Positions 16,243-25,690 of a DNA stretch of 56,053 bases are shown one piece after another; position 1 is the stretch's first letter; each line of letters starts with the position of its first letter. Location of the stretch: the NCBI GenBank assembly GCA_910587915.1, contig CAJUOB010000018.1:1-56053 (forward strand), read 5' to 3'. This DNA comes from an uncultured Muribaculaceae bacterium. GTDB lineage: Bacteria > Bacteroidota > Bacteroidia > Bacteroidales > Muribaculaceae. Under the pieces are notes generated by a model that worked only from the letters and a program-made list of their open reading frames with translations, did no database searches and was not told where the DNA came from. The translations under genes and the position numbers were made by a program.

Positions 16243-18174
16243 TTATGCATCGACATTTGCGTATGTGGCATTTGCTTCGATGAAGTCGCGTCGTGGAGCT
16301 ACGTCCTCGCCCATAAGCATCGAGAAGATACGGTCGGCTTCTGCAGCGTCGTTGATCTGTACTTGTTTGAGGATGCGACCTTCGGGGCTCATGGTGGTGG
16401 TGCGAAGTTCTTCGTCGCTCATCTCACCAAGACCTTTGTAGCGTTGTACGTTGGTGCGTTCGCCATATTTTGCAATGAACTGCTGCACCTGCATGTCGTT
16501 CCAGCAATATTCCTCGTTTTTGCCCAGCTTGCATTTGTACAATGGGGGTGAGGCGAGGTAGAGGTAGCCTTGTTCGATAAGCGGACGCATGCGGCGGAAG
16601 AAGAAGGTCATGAGCAGGGTGGCGATGTGTGCACCGTCGACGTCGGCATCGGTCATGATGATAACCTTGTGGTAGGCCAACTTGGACAGGTTTGGAGCCT
16701 TGGGGTCATCCTCAGTTCCAATGCTTACACGAAGCGCGCGGAAAAGATTGGTGATTTCCTGGCTGTCGAATATGCGGTGGTCCATTGCCTTCTCTACGTT
16801 GAGAATCTTACCTCGAAGGGGAAGTACGGCTTGGAAGCGGCGGTCGCGTGCCTGCTTGGCAGTACCGCCTGCCGAGTCACCCTCGACAAGGAAGATTTCG
16901 CAATCCTCGGCTGTGCGGCTGGAGCAGTCGGTGAGTTTACCGGGAAGTCCGGCGCCAAAGAGAGGCGATTTACGCAGTACCTTCTGGCGGGCGGCAAGAG
17001 CGGCATGACGCGCCTGAGCTGCCAGTACAACTTTTTCGACGATTACCTTGGCTTCTTTGGGATGTTCTTCGAGATAATTGCGGAGAGCCTCACTCACAGA
17101 GGTCTGCACGGCTCCAATCACTTCGTTGTTGCCAAGTTTGGTTTTGGTCTGACCCTCGAACTGAGGTTCCATCACCTTCACTGAAATTACAGCGGTAAGA
17201 CCGTCGCGGAAGTCATCGCTTGCGATTTCTACCTTGGCGTTTTTGAGGAGATTGTTGTCTTCCGCGTATTTCTTGAGAGTGGAAGTGAGACCGCGGCGGA
17301 AACCGGTGAGATGTGTACCGCCTTCGATGGTGTTGATGTTGTTGACAAAAGAATAGATATTCTCGTTTGAAGTGGTATTGTAGGTAAGTGCCACTTCTAC
17401 GGGAATGCCCATCTTTTCTGTCGTGAGGTCTATAACATCATTTATAAGCGATTCCTTATTGGAGTCGATGTATTCCACAAATTCGCGGAGACCGGCCTTG
17501 GAGTAGAACGTTTCGGAGAGAGGGTTGCCTTGAGCGTCGAGCTCGCGCATGTCGGTGAGATGGAGCGATATGCCCGAGTTGAGGAATGCGAGGTCGCGCA
17601 GACGGTTGGCCAGGGTAGAGTAGTTGTAGACTGTAGTGGTGAAGATGGAGCCGTCGGGCTTGAAAGTCACGGTGGTGCCGGTTTGGTCGCTTTCGCCTAT
17701 CACCTCAACCTGTGAGGTGGGCTTGCCGCAGGAGTATTCCTGTGCGTATATTTTGCCACCACGGCGCACTTCGGCACGGAGATAGGTGGACAGTGCGTTG
17801 ACGCACGATACGCCTACGCCATGGAGACCACCGGATACTTTGTACGAGCCTTTGTCGAACTTACCACCGGCATGGAGCACGGTAAGCACTACTTCGAGAG
17901 CGCTCTTGTGCTCTTTCTCGTGCATGTCGACCGGAATACCGCGTCCATTGTCGATCACTGTGATGGAATTGTCGGCATTGATTATGACCTGTATGTCGGA
18001 AGCGAACCCGGCCAGTGCTTCGTCGATAGAGTTGTCGACTACTTCGTAGACCAGGTGATGCAAGCCTTTTTCAGAGATGTCGCCGATGTACATTGCCGGG
18101 CGCTTGCGGACTGCTTCGAGTCCTTCGAGCACCTGAATGTTACTGGCGCTATACTCCTCATTCTGTTCTGCCAT
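16243..18174 (-). CDS. gyrB: DNA gyrase subunit B
   Basis: A 643-residue GyrB. The GHKL ATPase domain shows VYEVVDNSIDEALAG (Mg-binding Asn), DNGRGIPVD and GGLHGVGVSCVNALS. The transducer follows, then the TOPRIM domain with LVEGDSAGGTAKQARDR (EGDSA) and MTDADVDGAHI (DxD). The C-terminal piece ends APRRDFIEANATYANVDA, typical of GyrB and arguing against ParE. It negatively supercoils DNA with GyrA. It is monocistronic, divergent from pgk, with a perfect-spacing promoter. Confidence 0.96.
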   Translation of the reverse strand: MAEQNEEYSASNIQVLEGLEAVRKRPAMYIGDISEKGLHHLVYEVVDNSIDEALAGFASDIQVIINADNSITVIDNGRGIPVDMHEKEHKSALEVVLTVLHAGGKFDKGSYKVSGGLHGVGVSCVNALSTYLRAEVRRGGKIYAQEYSCGKPTSQVEVIGESDQTGTTVTFKPDGSIFTTTVYNYSTLANRLRDLAFLNSGISLHLTDMRELDAQGNPLSETFYSKAGLREFVEYIDSNKESLINDVIDLTTEKMGIPVEVALTYNTTSNENIYSFVNNINTIEGGTHLTGFRRGLTSTLKKYAEDNNLLKNAKVEIASDDFRDGLTAVISVKVMEPQFEGQTKTKLGNNEVIGAVQTSVSEALRNYLEEHPKEAKVIVEKVVLAAQARHAALAARQKVLRKSPLFGAGLPGKLTDCSSRTAEDCEIFLVEGDSAGGTAKQARDRRFQAVLPLRGKILNVEKAMDHRIFDSQEITNLFRALRVSIGTEDDPKAPNLSKLAYHKVIIMTDADVDGAHIATLLMTFFFRRMRPLIEQGYLYLASPPLYKCKLGKNEEYCWNDMQVQQFIAKYGERTNVQRYKGLGEMSDEELRTTTMSPEGRILKQVQINDAAEADRIFSMLMGEDVAPRRDFIEANATYANVDA

Positions 18175-18217
18175 ATTTTATCGTAAACTTTGGAAAATTT
18201 GTTCAGTTTTAAGCATA

Positions 18218-18249
18218 CAAAGGTACTCATTTTTCCTCAAACGGACAAA
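18218..18249 (-). promoter_or_regulatory. promoter of gyrB
   Basis: On the minus strand TTTG (18249-18246), 20 bases, then TACCTTTG (18225-18218), 43 bases upstream of the ATG. This matches the Bacteroides consensus in both boxes and in spacing. Confidence 0.8.
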
Positions 18250-18363
18250 TAAAAAAGTGTGTAATCCGCCGCTTAAAACGGCTCTGGGCGCAGTTAATGT
18301 TTTTTAGCGTGCCGCCATGGAAATTTTTAGTGCACATTAAGTCTTATTAAAGAAAAAAATAGC

Positions 18364-18371
18364 TAAATTTG
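18364..18371 (+). promoter_or_regulatory. -7 promoter box of pgk
   Basis: TAAATTTG, 60 bases upstream of the pgk ATG. I do not see a TTTG box at the right distance; the spacer region is A/T rich. Confidence 0.45.
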
Positions 18372-18431
18372 CGGTCGGAAGGCGCGGAATGCGCCTGTGC
18401 TTACATATGAAATAACTAACATTTGTATATT

Positions 18432-19679
18432 ATGACTATCGACAATTTCGATTTCAAAGGCAAGAAAGCAATCGTACGCGTTGACTTCAATGTGCCTCTG
18501 GATGAAAACGGCAACATTACCGACGACACCCGTATCCGTGGTGCACTTCCCACTCTTAAGAAAATTCTTAATGACGGCGGTTCCCTCATCATCATGAGCC
18601 ACATGGGCAAGCCCAAAGGCAAGGTGAACCCCAAAATGTCGCTCGGCCAGATCAAGGATGCTGTAGCAAAGGCTCTCGGCACAGATGTTCAGTTTGCCCC
18701 CGATTGCGCAGCCGCTGGTGATCTCGCAGCCGCTCTCAAGCCCGGTCAGGTTCTTCTTCTTGAAAACCTCCGCTTCTATCCCGAAGAGGAAGGCAAGCCC
18801 GTAGGTATCGACAAGGCCGATCCTGCATATGAGGCTGCCAAGAAAGAAATGAAAGAACGTCAGAAAGAATTCGCAAAGACTCTCGCATCGTATGCCGATG
18901 TATATGTGAATGACGCATTTGGTACTGCTCACCGTCGTCATGCTTCCACCGCTGTTGTGGCAGATTACTTCGACGCAGACCACAAGATGCTTGGCTATCT
19001 CATGGAAAAAGAAGTGAAGGCTGTCGATAACATCCTCAAGGATATCCGTCGTCCCTTTACCGCTATTATGGGTGGCTCGAAGGTATCGACAAAGATCGGT
19101 ATCATCGAAAACCTTATGGATAAGGTTGATAACCTCATTCTTTGCGGTGGCATGATCTATACTTTCGCCAAGGCTATGGGCGGCAACGTAGGTACATCGA
19201 TCTGCGAGGAAGATAAGCTTCAGCTTGCTCTCGACATCATGAAGAAGGCTAAGGACAAAGGTGTGAACCTGGTTCTTGGTACCGACTGTGTTGCCGGCGA
19301 CGCTTTCAGCAACGATGCAAATACACAGATCTGCTCTGTTATGGATATTCCCGAAGGCTGGGAAGGTCTCGATGCAGGTCCTGAAACCCGCAAGCTCTTC
19401 ACCGAGACTATCGTTCCCTCCAAGACTATTCTTTGGAACGGTCCTGCCGGTGTATTCGAATTCGATAACTTCACCGCAGGTAGCCGTGCTATCGCCGACG
19501 CCGTGGTAGAAGCAACTAAGAACGGCGCATTCTCGCTCGTTGGTGGTGGCGACTCCGTTGCCTGCATCAATAAGTTCGGTCTTGCCGATGAGGTATCGTA
19601 TGTTTCGACCGGCGGTGGCGCTCTTCTCGAGGCTATCGAAGGCAAGGTGCTCCCCGGTGTTGCTGCCATTGAAGGCTGA
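18432..19679 (+). CDS. pgk: phosphoglycerate kinase
   Basis: A 415-residue glycolytic enzyme that transfers the acyl phosphate of 1,3-bisphosphoglycerate to ADP. I start at the ATG at 18432 (MTIDNFDFKGKKAIVRVDFNVP). Substrate loop residues RVDFNVPLD and SHMGKPKGK, the hinge, and the C-terminal nucleotide part (GPAGVFEFDNF, GGGDSVACIN) are all present. The length is normal, and codon use looks highly biased, as in strongly expressed genes, which is probably why a long antisense open frame exists here. It is followed by a terminator. Confidence 0.97.
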   Translation: MTIDNFDFKGKKAIVRVDFNVPLDENGNITDDTRIRGALPTLKKILNDGGSLIIMSHMGKPKGKVNPKMSLGQIKDAVAKALGTDVQFAPDCAAAGDLAAALKPGQVLLLENLRFYPEEEGKPVGIDKADPAYEAAKKEMKERQKEFAKTLASYADVYVNDAFGTAHRRHASTAVVADYFDADHKMLGYLMEKEVKAVDNILKDIRRPFTAIMGGSKVSTKIGIIENLMDKVDNLILCGGMIYTFAKAMGGNVGTSICEEDKLQLALDIMKKAKDKGVNLVLGTDCVAGDAFSNDANTQICSVMDIPEGWEGLDAGPETRKLFTETIVPSKTILWNGPAGVFEFDNFTAGSRAIADAVVEATKNGAFSLVGGGDSVACINKFGLADEVSYVSTGGGALLEAIEGKVLPGVAAIEG

Positions 19680-19708
19680 TAATACTGCGGACTCACGATA
19701 AAGCTTAA

Positions 19709-19752
19709 TAGAGGAGTTGCCGGTGATACCGTGCAACTCCTCTAAACTTTTG
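19709..19752 (+). terminator. terminator of pgk
   Basis: TAGAGGAGTTGC pairs with GCAACTCCTCTA, and the loop itself pairs CGGT with CCG, giving a long stem. It is followed by AACTTTTGT. It lies 30 bases after the pgk stop. Confidence 0.8.
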
Positions 19753-19784
19753 TCGGACGCCGGTGGTTTGAATATAAAAAACTG

Positions 19785-21011
19785 ATGGAAGTATCTAAAG
19801 ACATGTTCGACTGGGTCGAAAAAAATATTAAGGCCGACCCGGCAGCCTTACGGCTGAAGTATGCCGGAAAAAAAGGAGATATAGATTATTCGGCCGCTAT
19901 TCTACAGATTGAGTGCCGCCGTAAATTTGGCAAAAAGTTGCAGGAGACCCTTGCTGCGTTTCCTGAATTTTATTTTCCGTCGACCTTGGCCGGAGAGCAG
20001 GCGAGCAGCGATGTGTTGGCTGAATATCATTCATCCCTTGTGCCCGAAGGGCTGTCGGTAGTAGATCTTACTTCAGGCCTTGGTATTGATGTGATTCATA
20101 TGGCGCGCAGAGCCTCCTCGGTTGTTGCGGTTGAGCGCAATCGGGAACTTGTCGATGCGTTGACCTATAATGCCAAGGGGCTGGCAGAGTCATCGGTTGT
20201 AGAACCGGTGTGTTCCGACTGCGTGGATTTTATAGATAAGTGTATAGAATCCGGTCGCCATTTCGACATGGCTTTTATCGACCCTGCACGCCGGGCTGCC
20301 GATGGTGGCCGGTTGTTTGCTTTGACAGACTGTAGCCCCGATGTGGTATCTCTTATGCCCAAACTAAGCAAAATCTGCAATATGCTTGTTATCAAGGCGT
20401 CGCCGATGCTCGATATCAGTCATACGATAGCAACTTTGTCGCCGCGTCCGTTCTCTGTCGCGGCGGCTGGAACTGCAGCGGAGTGCAAGGAGTTGGTGAT
20501 AAGTGTTTTGTTCGATGGTCCTGAATGTGAATCGCCTATGATTGAGGCTGTAACCCTGGGCGCTACGAGTTCTACATTCTCCTTTACCATACGACAGGAA
20601 GCTGACGCAGATGCATTGCCCGTGCTGCCTGCGATTACGGTCGGGGATGTGGTGTGCGAGCCGTTCCCTGCATTGATGAAGGCGGGTGCTTTCAAGGTTC
20701 TTGGCAGGGCTTACGGTGTTCGCGGGTTCGATGCAAATACGAAATTGCTTTTCGGCTCACAGTTTACCTCGGGTTTTCCGGGCACGCAATGGCGCGTCGT
20801 TGAGGTGTTGCCATATGCCTCTTCAGTGATCAAGCGCTTCAAATCAAAATATCCGGCGATAAGCATTGTTACCCGTAATTTCGGAATGAGCGCCGATGCA
20901 CTTCGCGGGCGCCTTGCCGTGAAAGAATCTCCGGGCAATCTTAGATTGTTTGCCGTAACCGATGCTTCGGGCAATAGGCTTTTAATTGTCACGGAAAGGT
21001 GTGATGCGTAG
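19785..21011 (+). CDS. class I SAM-dependent methyltransferase with THUMP-like C-terminal domain
   Basis: A 408-residue protein. The central Rossmann methyltransferase shows VVDLTSGLGIDVIHMAR (motif I, about 91-107), the acidic AVERNRELVDAL and MAFIDPARR (about residue 164), a DPxR catalytic-loop variant. The C-terminal ~130 residues (GDVVCEPFPALMKAGAFK through SKYPAISIVTRNFGMSADALRGRL) look like the THUMP-like domain of a Bacteroidota family annotated as probable RNA methyltransferases. The RNA target is unknown. It converges on the next gene with only three bases between the stops and no terminator. Confidence 0.82.
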   Translation: MEVSKDMFDWVEKNIKADPAALRLKYAGKKGDIDYSAAILQIECRRKFGKKLQETLAAFPEFYFPSTLAGEQASSDVLAEYHSSLVPEGLSVVDLTSGLGIDVIHMARRASSVVAVERNRELVDALTYNAKGLAESSVVEPVCSDCVDFIDKCIESGRHFDMAFIDPARRAADGGRLFALTDCSPDVVSLMPKLSKICNMLVIKASPMLDISHTIATLSPRPFSVAAAGTAAECKELVISVLFDGPECESPMIEAVTLGATSSTFSFTIRQEADADALPVLPAITVGDVVCEPFPALMKAGAFKVLGRAYGVRGFDANTKLLFGSQFTSGFPGTQWRVVEVLPYASSVIKRFKSKYPAISIVTRNFGMSADALRGRLAVKESPGNLRLFAVTDASGNRLLIVTERCDA

Positions 21012-21014
21012 TGT

Positions 21015-22586
21015 TTAGCTGTCGGATATGCCAAGAGCTTCTCTAAAAGCTTTGCGTAGGACTGCGCTTTCGGGGCGTTTGCTTCCAAGAATGGATATCA
21101 CTCCATTGATGTATTTGTCTTTGTTGTTGTAGCCGCAAAGTTGGGCAACATTACATCCGCTAAGCGTCGATTTCTGATTGTATACACGCAGAATGCCCCG
21201 GTAGTCGTTGGAATCCACGTATCTATGAAATTCCCGGCATAGGTTTTCATAAGTTCCTCGTGGATTCAACTCATCGAGGAGACCGCTCACATGTTTCTCG
21301 AGTGTGCCGATGTCGGGGAAGCGTCCGTCGACTCTGCGTTCTACCATCTTTTTCATATAGTGACGGGTGTGCTGGAGCGCCTGTTGACGTAGTTCGGCGT
21401 TGAAAAGCGCAGTCACCGTATGTTTTACCTTTGCGACGGCTCGGTCTGGATCTGTGCCGTTAATTGTGGCCATTGTCCGGATTACCTCTTCTATGAGAAA
21501 CATATTCTCAATTTCGGCCACCTCAGGCACAAGTATACGCTTCCCTCTGAGGTATTCCACTTCTTGGTTATCTCTGCGATCGCGGTCGACTATACCAAGA
21601 GAGTCAAGCCGATGGAAGGATGCCAGACCGTTGAATGTACGCGTTGCTTCGATTACTTTGTTGCAGCTACCGAGGGAGCGTACTGTATAATCCGGAAAAA
21701 TCAGGGGATAGAGGCGGGCGTCGATGGATCGCTGGCTGTCGCCTTCGATAAAAAGCACGGGCTTTCTGGCTCCGACAAGGCTCATGTAGAGGTCGGGGGC
21801 AATTCCATCTTGCGATGGCATTATGTCGTAGTCCCATGCCTGGGACTCGGAATTCCAGTCGCGCACCCAGATGACAGGTGCACCATTGCGGGATGATGCA
21901 AATTCCGGGTCATGGGTCGTGTAACAGAACGCGCAGTCGTGGCGCAGCCGTTCCAGTCGGTTCCAAAGTGATGCAGTGAGTGTCGGATGCAGGAACATCT
22001 CGGGGGAGTCCACGAAAATAACAGCACCTTCCGGTGCGTAGAGTATTGCTCCGGCATAGTATAGTACTGTTTTTTCGCCATCCGACAGTTTGAGAGCTGA
22101 ATAAATATCCGGATCTATTCCTCGGGCAAAAAGAATCTTACCACTGTCGATAAGCACCTTGTTGTCGGGAAATATATCCTGCCATAGTTCTATCACCTTG
22201 TCGAGTTTGGTGCGCTTGAGCTTTCCTTCGCCACCATTAGCCAGACGTAGCTTATAGCCTATAAGGTTGAGCATCTCCTCGTGCATGAGCTGGGCCAGTA
22301 GTATTTCAAGTCCGTTAGGAGAGGTTCCGGTGCGTTCAAGCGAGGCAATGATGCCAGAGTCGCACCGGCTTCTGAGCGAGAAATCGGCAGACGCTGTTTT
22401 GCGGCGTTCGTATAGACCGTCAAGAGCCGAGATTCTGAATGCCTTCTCTCCGAGTTGCTCTACTATTGCAGATGTGAATCGTGTTTTGCCAGCTCCGTTG
22501 GCGCCGATAACTACGGCCGAACAGCCCGGTTGCAGAGATAGTGTGTCTGTGCAACCGTCTTTTTTACGAGGGAGATTTACGTTCAT
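21015..22586 (-). CDS. AAA ATPase fused to DUF4435 (TOPRIM-like) domain
   Basis: A 523-residue protein in two halves. Residues 1-250 are an ABC/OLD-type ATPase: Walker A GANGAGKT (28-35), signature LSDGEK (167-172), Walker B VIFVDSPE (about 189-196, with Ser where Glu is usual) followed by FLHP, and a TTHD switch (about 223-226). Residues 275-370 match DUF4435: FIEGDSQRSID (EGDS, 281-284), GIVDRDRR (about 331-338) and EVAEIENMF (about 355-363), an acidic set like the OLD TOPRIM nuclease. The same pair of domains makes the PARIS phage-defence proteins AriA and AriB, of which single-chain versions exist. Here it closes an operon of translation genes, so a housekeeping role is also possible. Confidence 0.78.
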   Translation of the reverse strand: MNVNLPRKKDGCTDTLSLQPGCSAVVIGANGAGKTRFTSAIVEQLGEKAFRISALDGLYERRKTASADFSLRSRCDSGIIASLERTGTSPNGLEILLAQLMHEEMLNLIGYKLRLANGGEGKLKRTKLDKVIELWQDIFPDNKVLIDSGKILFARGIDPDIYSALKLSDGEKTVLYYAGAILYAPEGAVIFVDSPEMFLHPTLTASLWNRLERLRHDCAFCYTTHDPEFASSRNGAPVIWVRDWNSESQAWDYDIMPSQDGIAPDLYMSLVGARKPVLFIEGDSQRSIDARLYPLIFPDYTVRSLGSCNKVIEATRTFNGLASFHRLDSLGIVDRDRRDNQEVEYLRGKRILVPEVAEIENMFLIEEVIRTMATINGTDPDRAVAKVKHTVTALFNAELRQQALQHTRHYMKKMVERRVDGRFPDIGTLEKHVSGLLDELNPRGTYENLCREFHRYVDSNDYRGILRVYNQKSTLSGCNVAQLCGYNNKDKYINGVISILGSKRPESAVLRKAFREALGISDS

Positions 22587-22595
22587 TGGTATCTG

Positions 22596-23903
22596 TTATT
22601 TATTCCGTGGTCCGTACCAACGGCGTTTTTTGCGTTTTGGCTTGCTCTCTGTTTCTGCACCATCGGTCGGTTGTTCCGATTTTATGGCGCTTGGTTTGTT
22701 CTTCTTCACGGGCCTCTTCGGACGCCTGTTCTTACCCGGTCTCTCTTTGGATTCCGGCTTGTATTCGGGTCCCTTGCCAATTTCGGCCGGAAGTTCGGCT
22801 TTTCTCACCTCTGTGCCGAGGAAATTTTCAATAAAGCCGAATCGTTGTTGATCCCGTTCGCTCACGAACGTCACGGCCATGCCGTCGGTATTTGCACGAG
22901 CTGTGCGGCCTACGCGGTGCACATAGTCTTCGGCTTCGCGTGGCACATCGTAGTTCACAACCATGGCAATATCGTCGATGTCTATGCCTCGTGCGAGTAT
23001 ATCGGTGGCAATGAGAATATCTATGCGGGCGGCGCGGAATCCGAGCATTACCTCTTCGCGGGCTTTCTGGTCGAGATCGGAGTGCATTTCCGCAGCTTTC
23101 CAATGTGCCTTACGCATGGCTTGCGTGAGTTCTTTGACTTTTTGTTTTGACGATGAGAATACGATTACGCGCTTGTTGTGCCCCTGCTCGAATAGATGTT
23201 TCAACAGTGCCTCTTTTTGACCCTCATAGCATATGTAGGCGGACTGGTCGATTTTTTCTGCCGGTTTCGACACGGCAATCTTCACCTCTGCCGGGTCGGT
23301 GAGGATGGTGGCGGCGAGTTGCTGTATTTTTTTAGGCATCGTGGCGGAGAACATCAGTGTCTGCCGTTTCTTCGGCAGTTCGGCAACGATCCGCATTATG
23401 TCTTCCGAGAAACCCATGTCGAGCATCCGGTCGGCTTCGTCGAGAATGAAATACTGCACTTCGGAAAGATCGACATATCCCATTTTCATATGTGCGAGCA
23501 AGCGTCCCGGTGTGGCAATTACCATGTCGGCGCCTTGTCGCAACGCATGTTGCTGTCTTGCAAACTCTTTACCGTCGTTGCCGCCATGTATTGCAAGGCT
23601 GCTTACGGGAATGTAATAGGAAAATCCTTCCATCTGACGGTCGATCTGCTGTGCCAGTTCGTGCGTTGGAACCATTATCACGCATTTCACCTTCGGTGTT
23701 GCCTCGGTATCGGCCAATAGATCTATCACGGGCAGGAGATAGGCTGCGGTTTTGCCGGTTCCGGTCTGGGCACAGGCTATCAGGTCCCGGCCTTCGAGTA
23801 TGAGGTCTATGCTTTGTTCCTGAATAGGGGTGCACTCCTCGAAATTCATTGCATCGAGTGCATCGAGTATGTCGTCGCTAAGCGAAAGTTCGTCAAATCT
23901 CAT
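22596..23903 (-). CDS. DEAD-box RNA helicase (RhlE-like)
   Basis: A 435-residue helicase with all superfamily 2 motifs: the Q motif FEECTPIQEQSI, AQTGTGKT (I), PTHELAQQ (Ia), TPGRLLAH, DEADRMLD (II), SATMP (III), and the C-terminal helicase motifs ARGIDID (V) and HRVGRTAR (VI). A Lys/Arg/Pro-rich tail of about 60 residues (from about 375) probably binds RNA. It unwinds RNA, likely in ribosome assembly or RNA decay. Its start overlaps the end of the S4-domain gene by four bases (ATGA), and the AAA/DUF4435 gene begins nine bases after its stop. Confidence 0.93.
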   Translation of the reverse strand: MRFDELSLSDDILDALDAMNFEECTPIQEQSIDLILEGRDLIACAQTGTGKTAAYLLPVIDLLADTEATPKVKCVIMVPTHELAQQIDRQMEGFSYYIPVSSLAIHGGNDGKEFARQQHALRQGADMVIATPGRLLAHMKMGYVDLSEVQYFILDEADRMLDMGFSEDIMRIVAELPKKRQTLMFSATMPKKIQQLAATILTDPAEVKIAVSKPAEKIDQSAYICYEGQKEALLKHLFEQGHNKRVIVFSSSKQKVKELTQAMRKAHWKAAEMHSDLDQKAREEVMLGFRAARIDILIATDILARGIDIDDIAMVVNYDVPREAEDYVHRVGRTARANTDGMAVTFVSERDQQRFGFIENFLGTEVRKAELPAEIGKGPEYKPESKERPGKNRRPKRPVKKNKPSAIKSEQPTDGAETESKPKRKKRRWYGPRNK

Positions 23904-24340
23904 AAGTTGTCATCGTCATCGGTGTCATCGAAATCGAAGTCGAAATCCCATCCATCGGATTCGGCCGCGCCTGTAAATTTAGCCAGTTCGCGTCCTTCGC
24001 GTTTTGTGGGTCTTCCTAATCCTTTCCGACGGTCCACAAAGCCAGAGATTTTCACAACCTCAAGCAGGTCGTATTGATCTTGAGGAGTGATATTTTCCAT
24101 GTAATCGGGTACAAACTTGGCGCCGAGTCGGTTCTGCGTAAGAGCTCTTACTCGGAATGTGAATGTAACCGGAGGTTTGCGCACGTTCACAATGTCGCCA
24201 ACCTCAAGCATGCGCGACGGTTTCACAGGGGTAGAGGACTCGCCCATTGTCACACGTCCTTTTTTGCAGGCTTCTGTGGCTATGGTGCGCGTTTTGAAAA
24301 CTCTGACTGCCCAGAGCCATTTATCTACTCTAACTGCCAT
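23900..24340 (-). CDS. S4-domain RNA-binding protein (Hsp15/RlqX-like)
   Basis: I start at the ATG at 24340 (MAVRVDKWLWAVRVFKTRT), where S4 homology begins. The result is 146 residues. The S4 fold (about 1-65) includes KTRTIATEACKKGRVTMGE and LEVGDIVNVRKP. The C-terminal tail is extremely acidic and aspartate-rich (WDFDFDFDDTDDDDNL). Hsp15-type proteins bind stalled large ribosomal subunits carrying peptidyl-tRNA, which agrees with its place between pth and a helicase. Translation is coupled to the helicase gene by an ATGA overlap. Confidence 0.88.
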   Translation of the reverse strand: MAVRVDKWLWAVRVFKTRTIATEACKKGRVTMGESSTPVKPSRMLEVGDIVNVRKPPVTFTFRVRALTQNRLGAKFVPDYMENITPQDQYDLLEVVKISGFVDRRKGLGRPTKREGRELAKFTGAAESDGWDFDFDFDDTDDDDNL

Positions 24341-24365
24341 ATGATTATAGGTTTGTATGGTGCGG

Positions 24366-24929
24366 CTACTTGTTGTTGAAGGTGCACATTGCGCGTCCGA
24401 GGCCGGCGAGTACCGTTTCACGGATAGCTTCGACGGCTATGGGGATTCTTTCTTTAAGGATAGTCTTTTCTTCTGGTGAGAAGGTGCCGAGTACGTAGTC
24501 GATCTGGCATCCGCGCGGGAAGTCATTGCCTATTCCGAAGCGTAGGCGTGGGTACGCTTGCGTGCCGAGCATCTGAGCGATGTTTTTGAGTCCGTTGTGG
24601 CCGGCATCGCTACCGCTTCCCTTTATCCGGATGGCGCCGAGTGGGAGGGCTATATCGTCTACAAGTATGAGAATGTTGTCGATATCGACTCCCTCCTGCT
24701 CTTTCCAGTAGCGCACGGCGTTGCCGCTAAGGTTCATATAGGTCGACGGCTTCAGTAGTATTACCTGCTGATTTTTGATGCGACCTTGTCCTACATCGCC
24801 GTATCTGCCTGTGGAAAAAGAAATATTGGACGCCTCGGCAAAGGCGTCCAATATCATAAATCCTATGTTGTGGCGGGTATCGCGATATTCATCGCCGATA
24901 TTACCCAAGCCCACAATGAGGTGTTTCAT
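24366..24929 (-). CDS. pth: peptidyl-tRNA hydrolase
   Basis: A 187-residue Pth, which releases peptides from prematurely dissociated peptidyl-tRNA. It shows GLGNIGDEYRDTRHNIGF, where the catalytic histidine lies in RHN (the usual Pro of GLGNPG is Ile here), LLKPSTYMNLSGNAV and SDAGHNGLKNI. The length is normal. The order rplY-pth-S4 protein makes a translation-quality operon on the minus strand. Confidence 0.96.
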   Translation of the reverse strand: MKHLIVGLGNIGDEYRDTRHNIGFMILDAFAEASNISFSTGRYGDVGQGRIKNQQVILLKPSTYMNLSGNAVRYWKEQEGVDIDNILILVDDIALPLGAIRIKGSGSDAGHNGLKNIAQMLGTQAYPRLRFGIGNDFPRGCQIDYVLGTFSPEEKTILKERIPIAVEAIRETVLAGLGRAMCTFNNK

Positions 24930-24945
24930 TTATGCACGCTTGGGA

Positions 24946-25608
24946 TTACTTACCGGCAGCAGCGGCAGCAGCGGCACCACGAGCGGCACGGGTGAGCTGA
25001 ACGGCGCATACAACAGCGTTCTTGGCGTTAACCAGTTCGAGACCTTCGAAGTGGAGCTCGCCAACCTGAAGCGATTTGCCAAGGCCGAGGTTATCGACGT
25101 TGATGACAAGGCGTTCGGGAATTGCAGTGTAGGGTGCGCGTACTTTCATCTTCTTCATCGAGAGAGTGAGCTTACCACCGGCTTTAACACCTTCGGCGTG
25201 GCCTTCGAGCTTCACGGGAACTTCGATTACCACGGGCTTGTCTTCTTTCACTTCAAGAAGGTCCATGTGGAGAATGGTGTCTTTAACGGGGTGGAACTGG
25301 ATGTCTTTGAGGACAGCGGTGCGCTTTTCGCCATTGATATCAAGTTCTATAGCGAAGATGTCGGGGGTGTAGACCAGCTTACGGACAGCATCGTTCGATA
25401 CTACGAGGTCGGTGGTGATGAGACCTTTGCCACGTGCTTCGTCGATGGTAACTACTTTTTCGCCTTCGCGAAGAGTACCGTTGTAGGGAAGATCGATGAT
25501 TGCGCCACCATTGAGAACAACGGGGATAAGACCTTCGTTACGGAGTGCCTGAGTAGCTTTCTTGCCGAGAGCGGTGCGGGGTTTAGCCGACAGTTGGAAT
25601 GTTTTCAT
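24946..25608 (-). CDS. rplY: 50S ribosomal protein L25 (Ctc-type)
   Basis: A 220-residue long-form L25/TL5/Ctc protein that binds 5S rRNA. The N-terminal L25 domain (MKTFQLSAKPRTALGKKATQALRNEG) is followed by the TL5-like C-terminal beta domain (from about residue 100; HMDLLEVKEDKPVVIEVPVKLEG), and ends in an alanine/glycine-rich tail. First gene of the minus-strand operon that continues to the AAA/DUF4435 gene; 16 bases separate it from pth. Confidence 0.95.
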   Translation of the reverse strand: MKTFQLSAKPRTALGKKATQALRNEGLIPVVLNGGAIIDLPYNGTLREGEKVVTIDEARGKGLITTDLVVSNDAVRKLVYTPDIFAIELDINGEKRTAVLKDIQFHPVKDTILHMDLLEVKEDKPVVIEVPVKLEGHAEGVKAGGKLTLSMKKMKVRAPYTAIPERLVINVDNLGLGKSLQVGELHFEGLELVNAKNAVVCAVQLTRAARGAAAAAAAGK

Positions 25609-25690
25609 TGTAATTGTTAATGTTTTGTGTTACTCAAAATTAAGTGTTGCTCCTTAATTTCCCATCACACGGGGATGCTAAAAAGCGGTG

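Noticed and set aside
18363..19736. 457-codon open frame antisense to pgk
   Set aside because: The pgk frame on the other strand is full length with all motifs. The antisense translation has no protein-family features and arises from strong codon bias in pgk.
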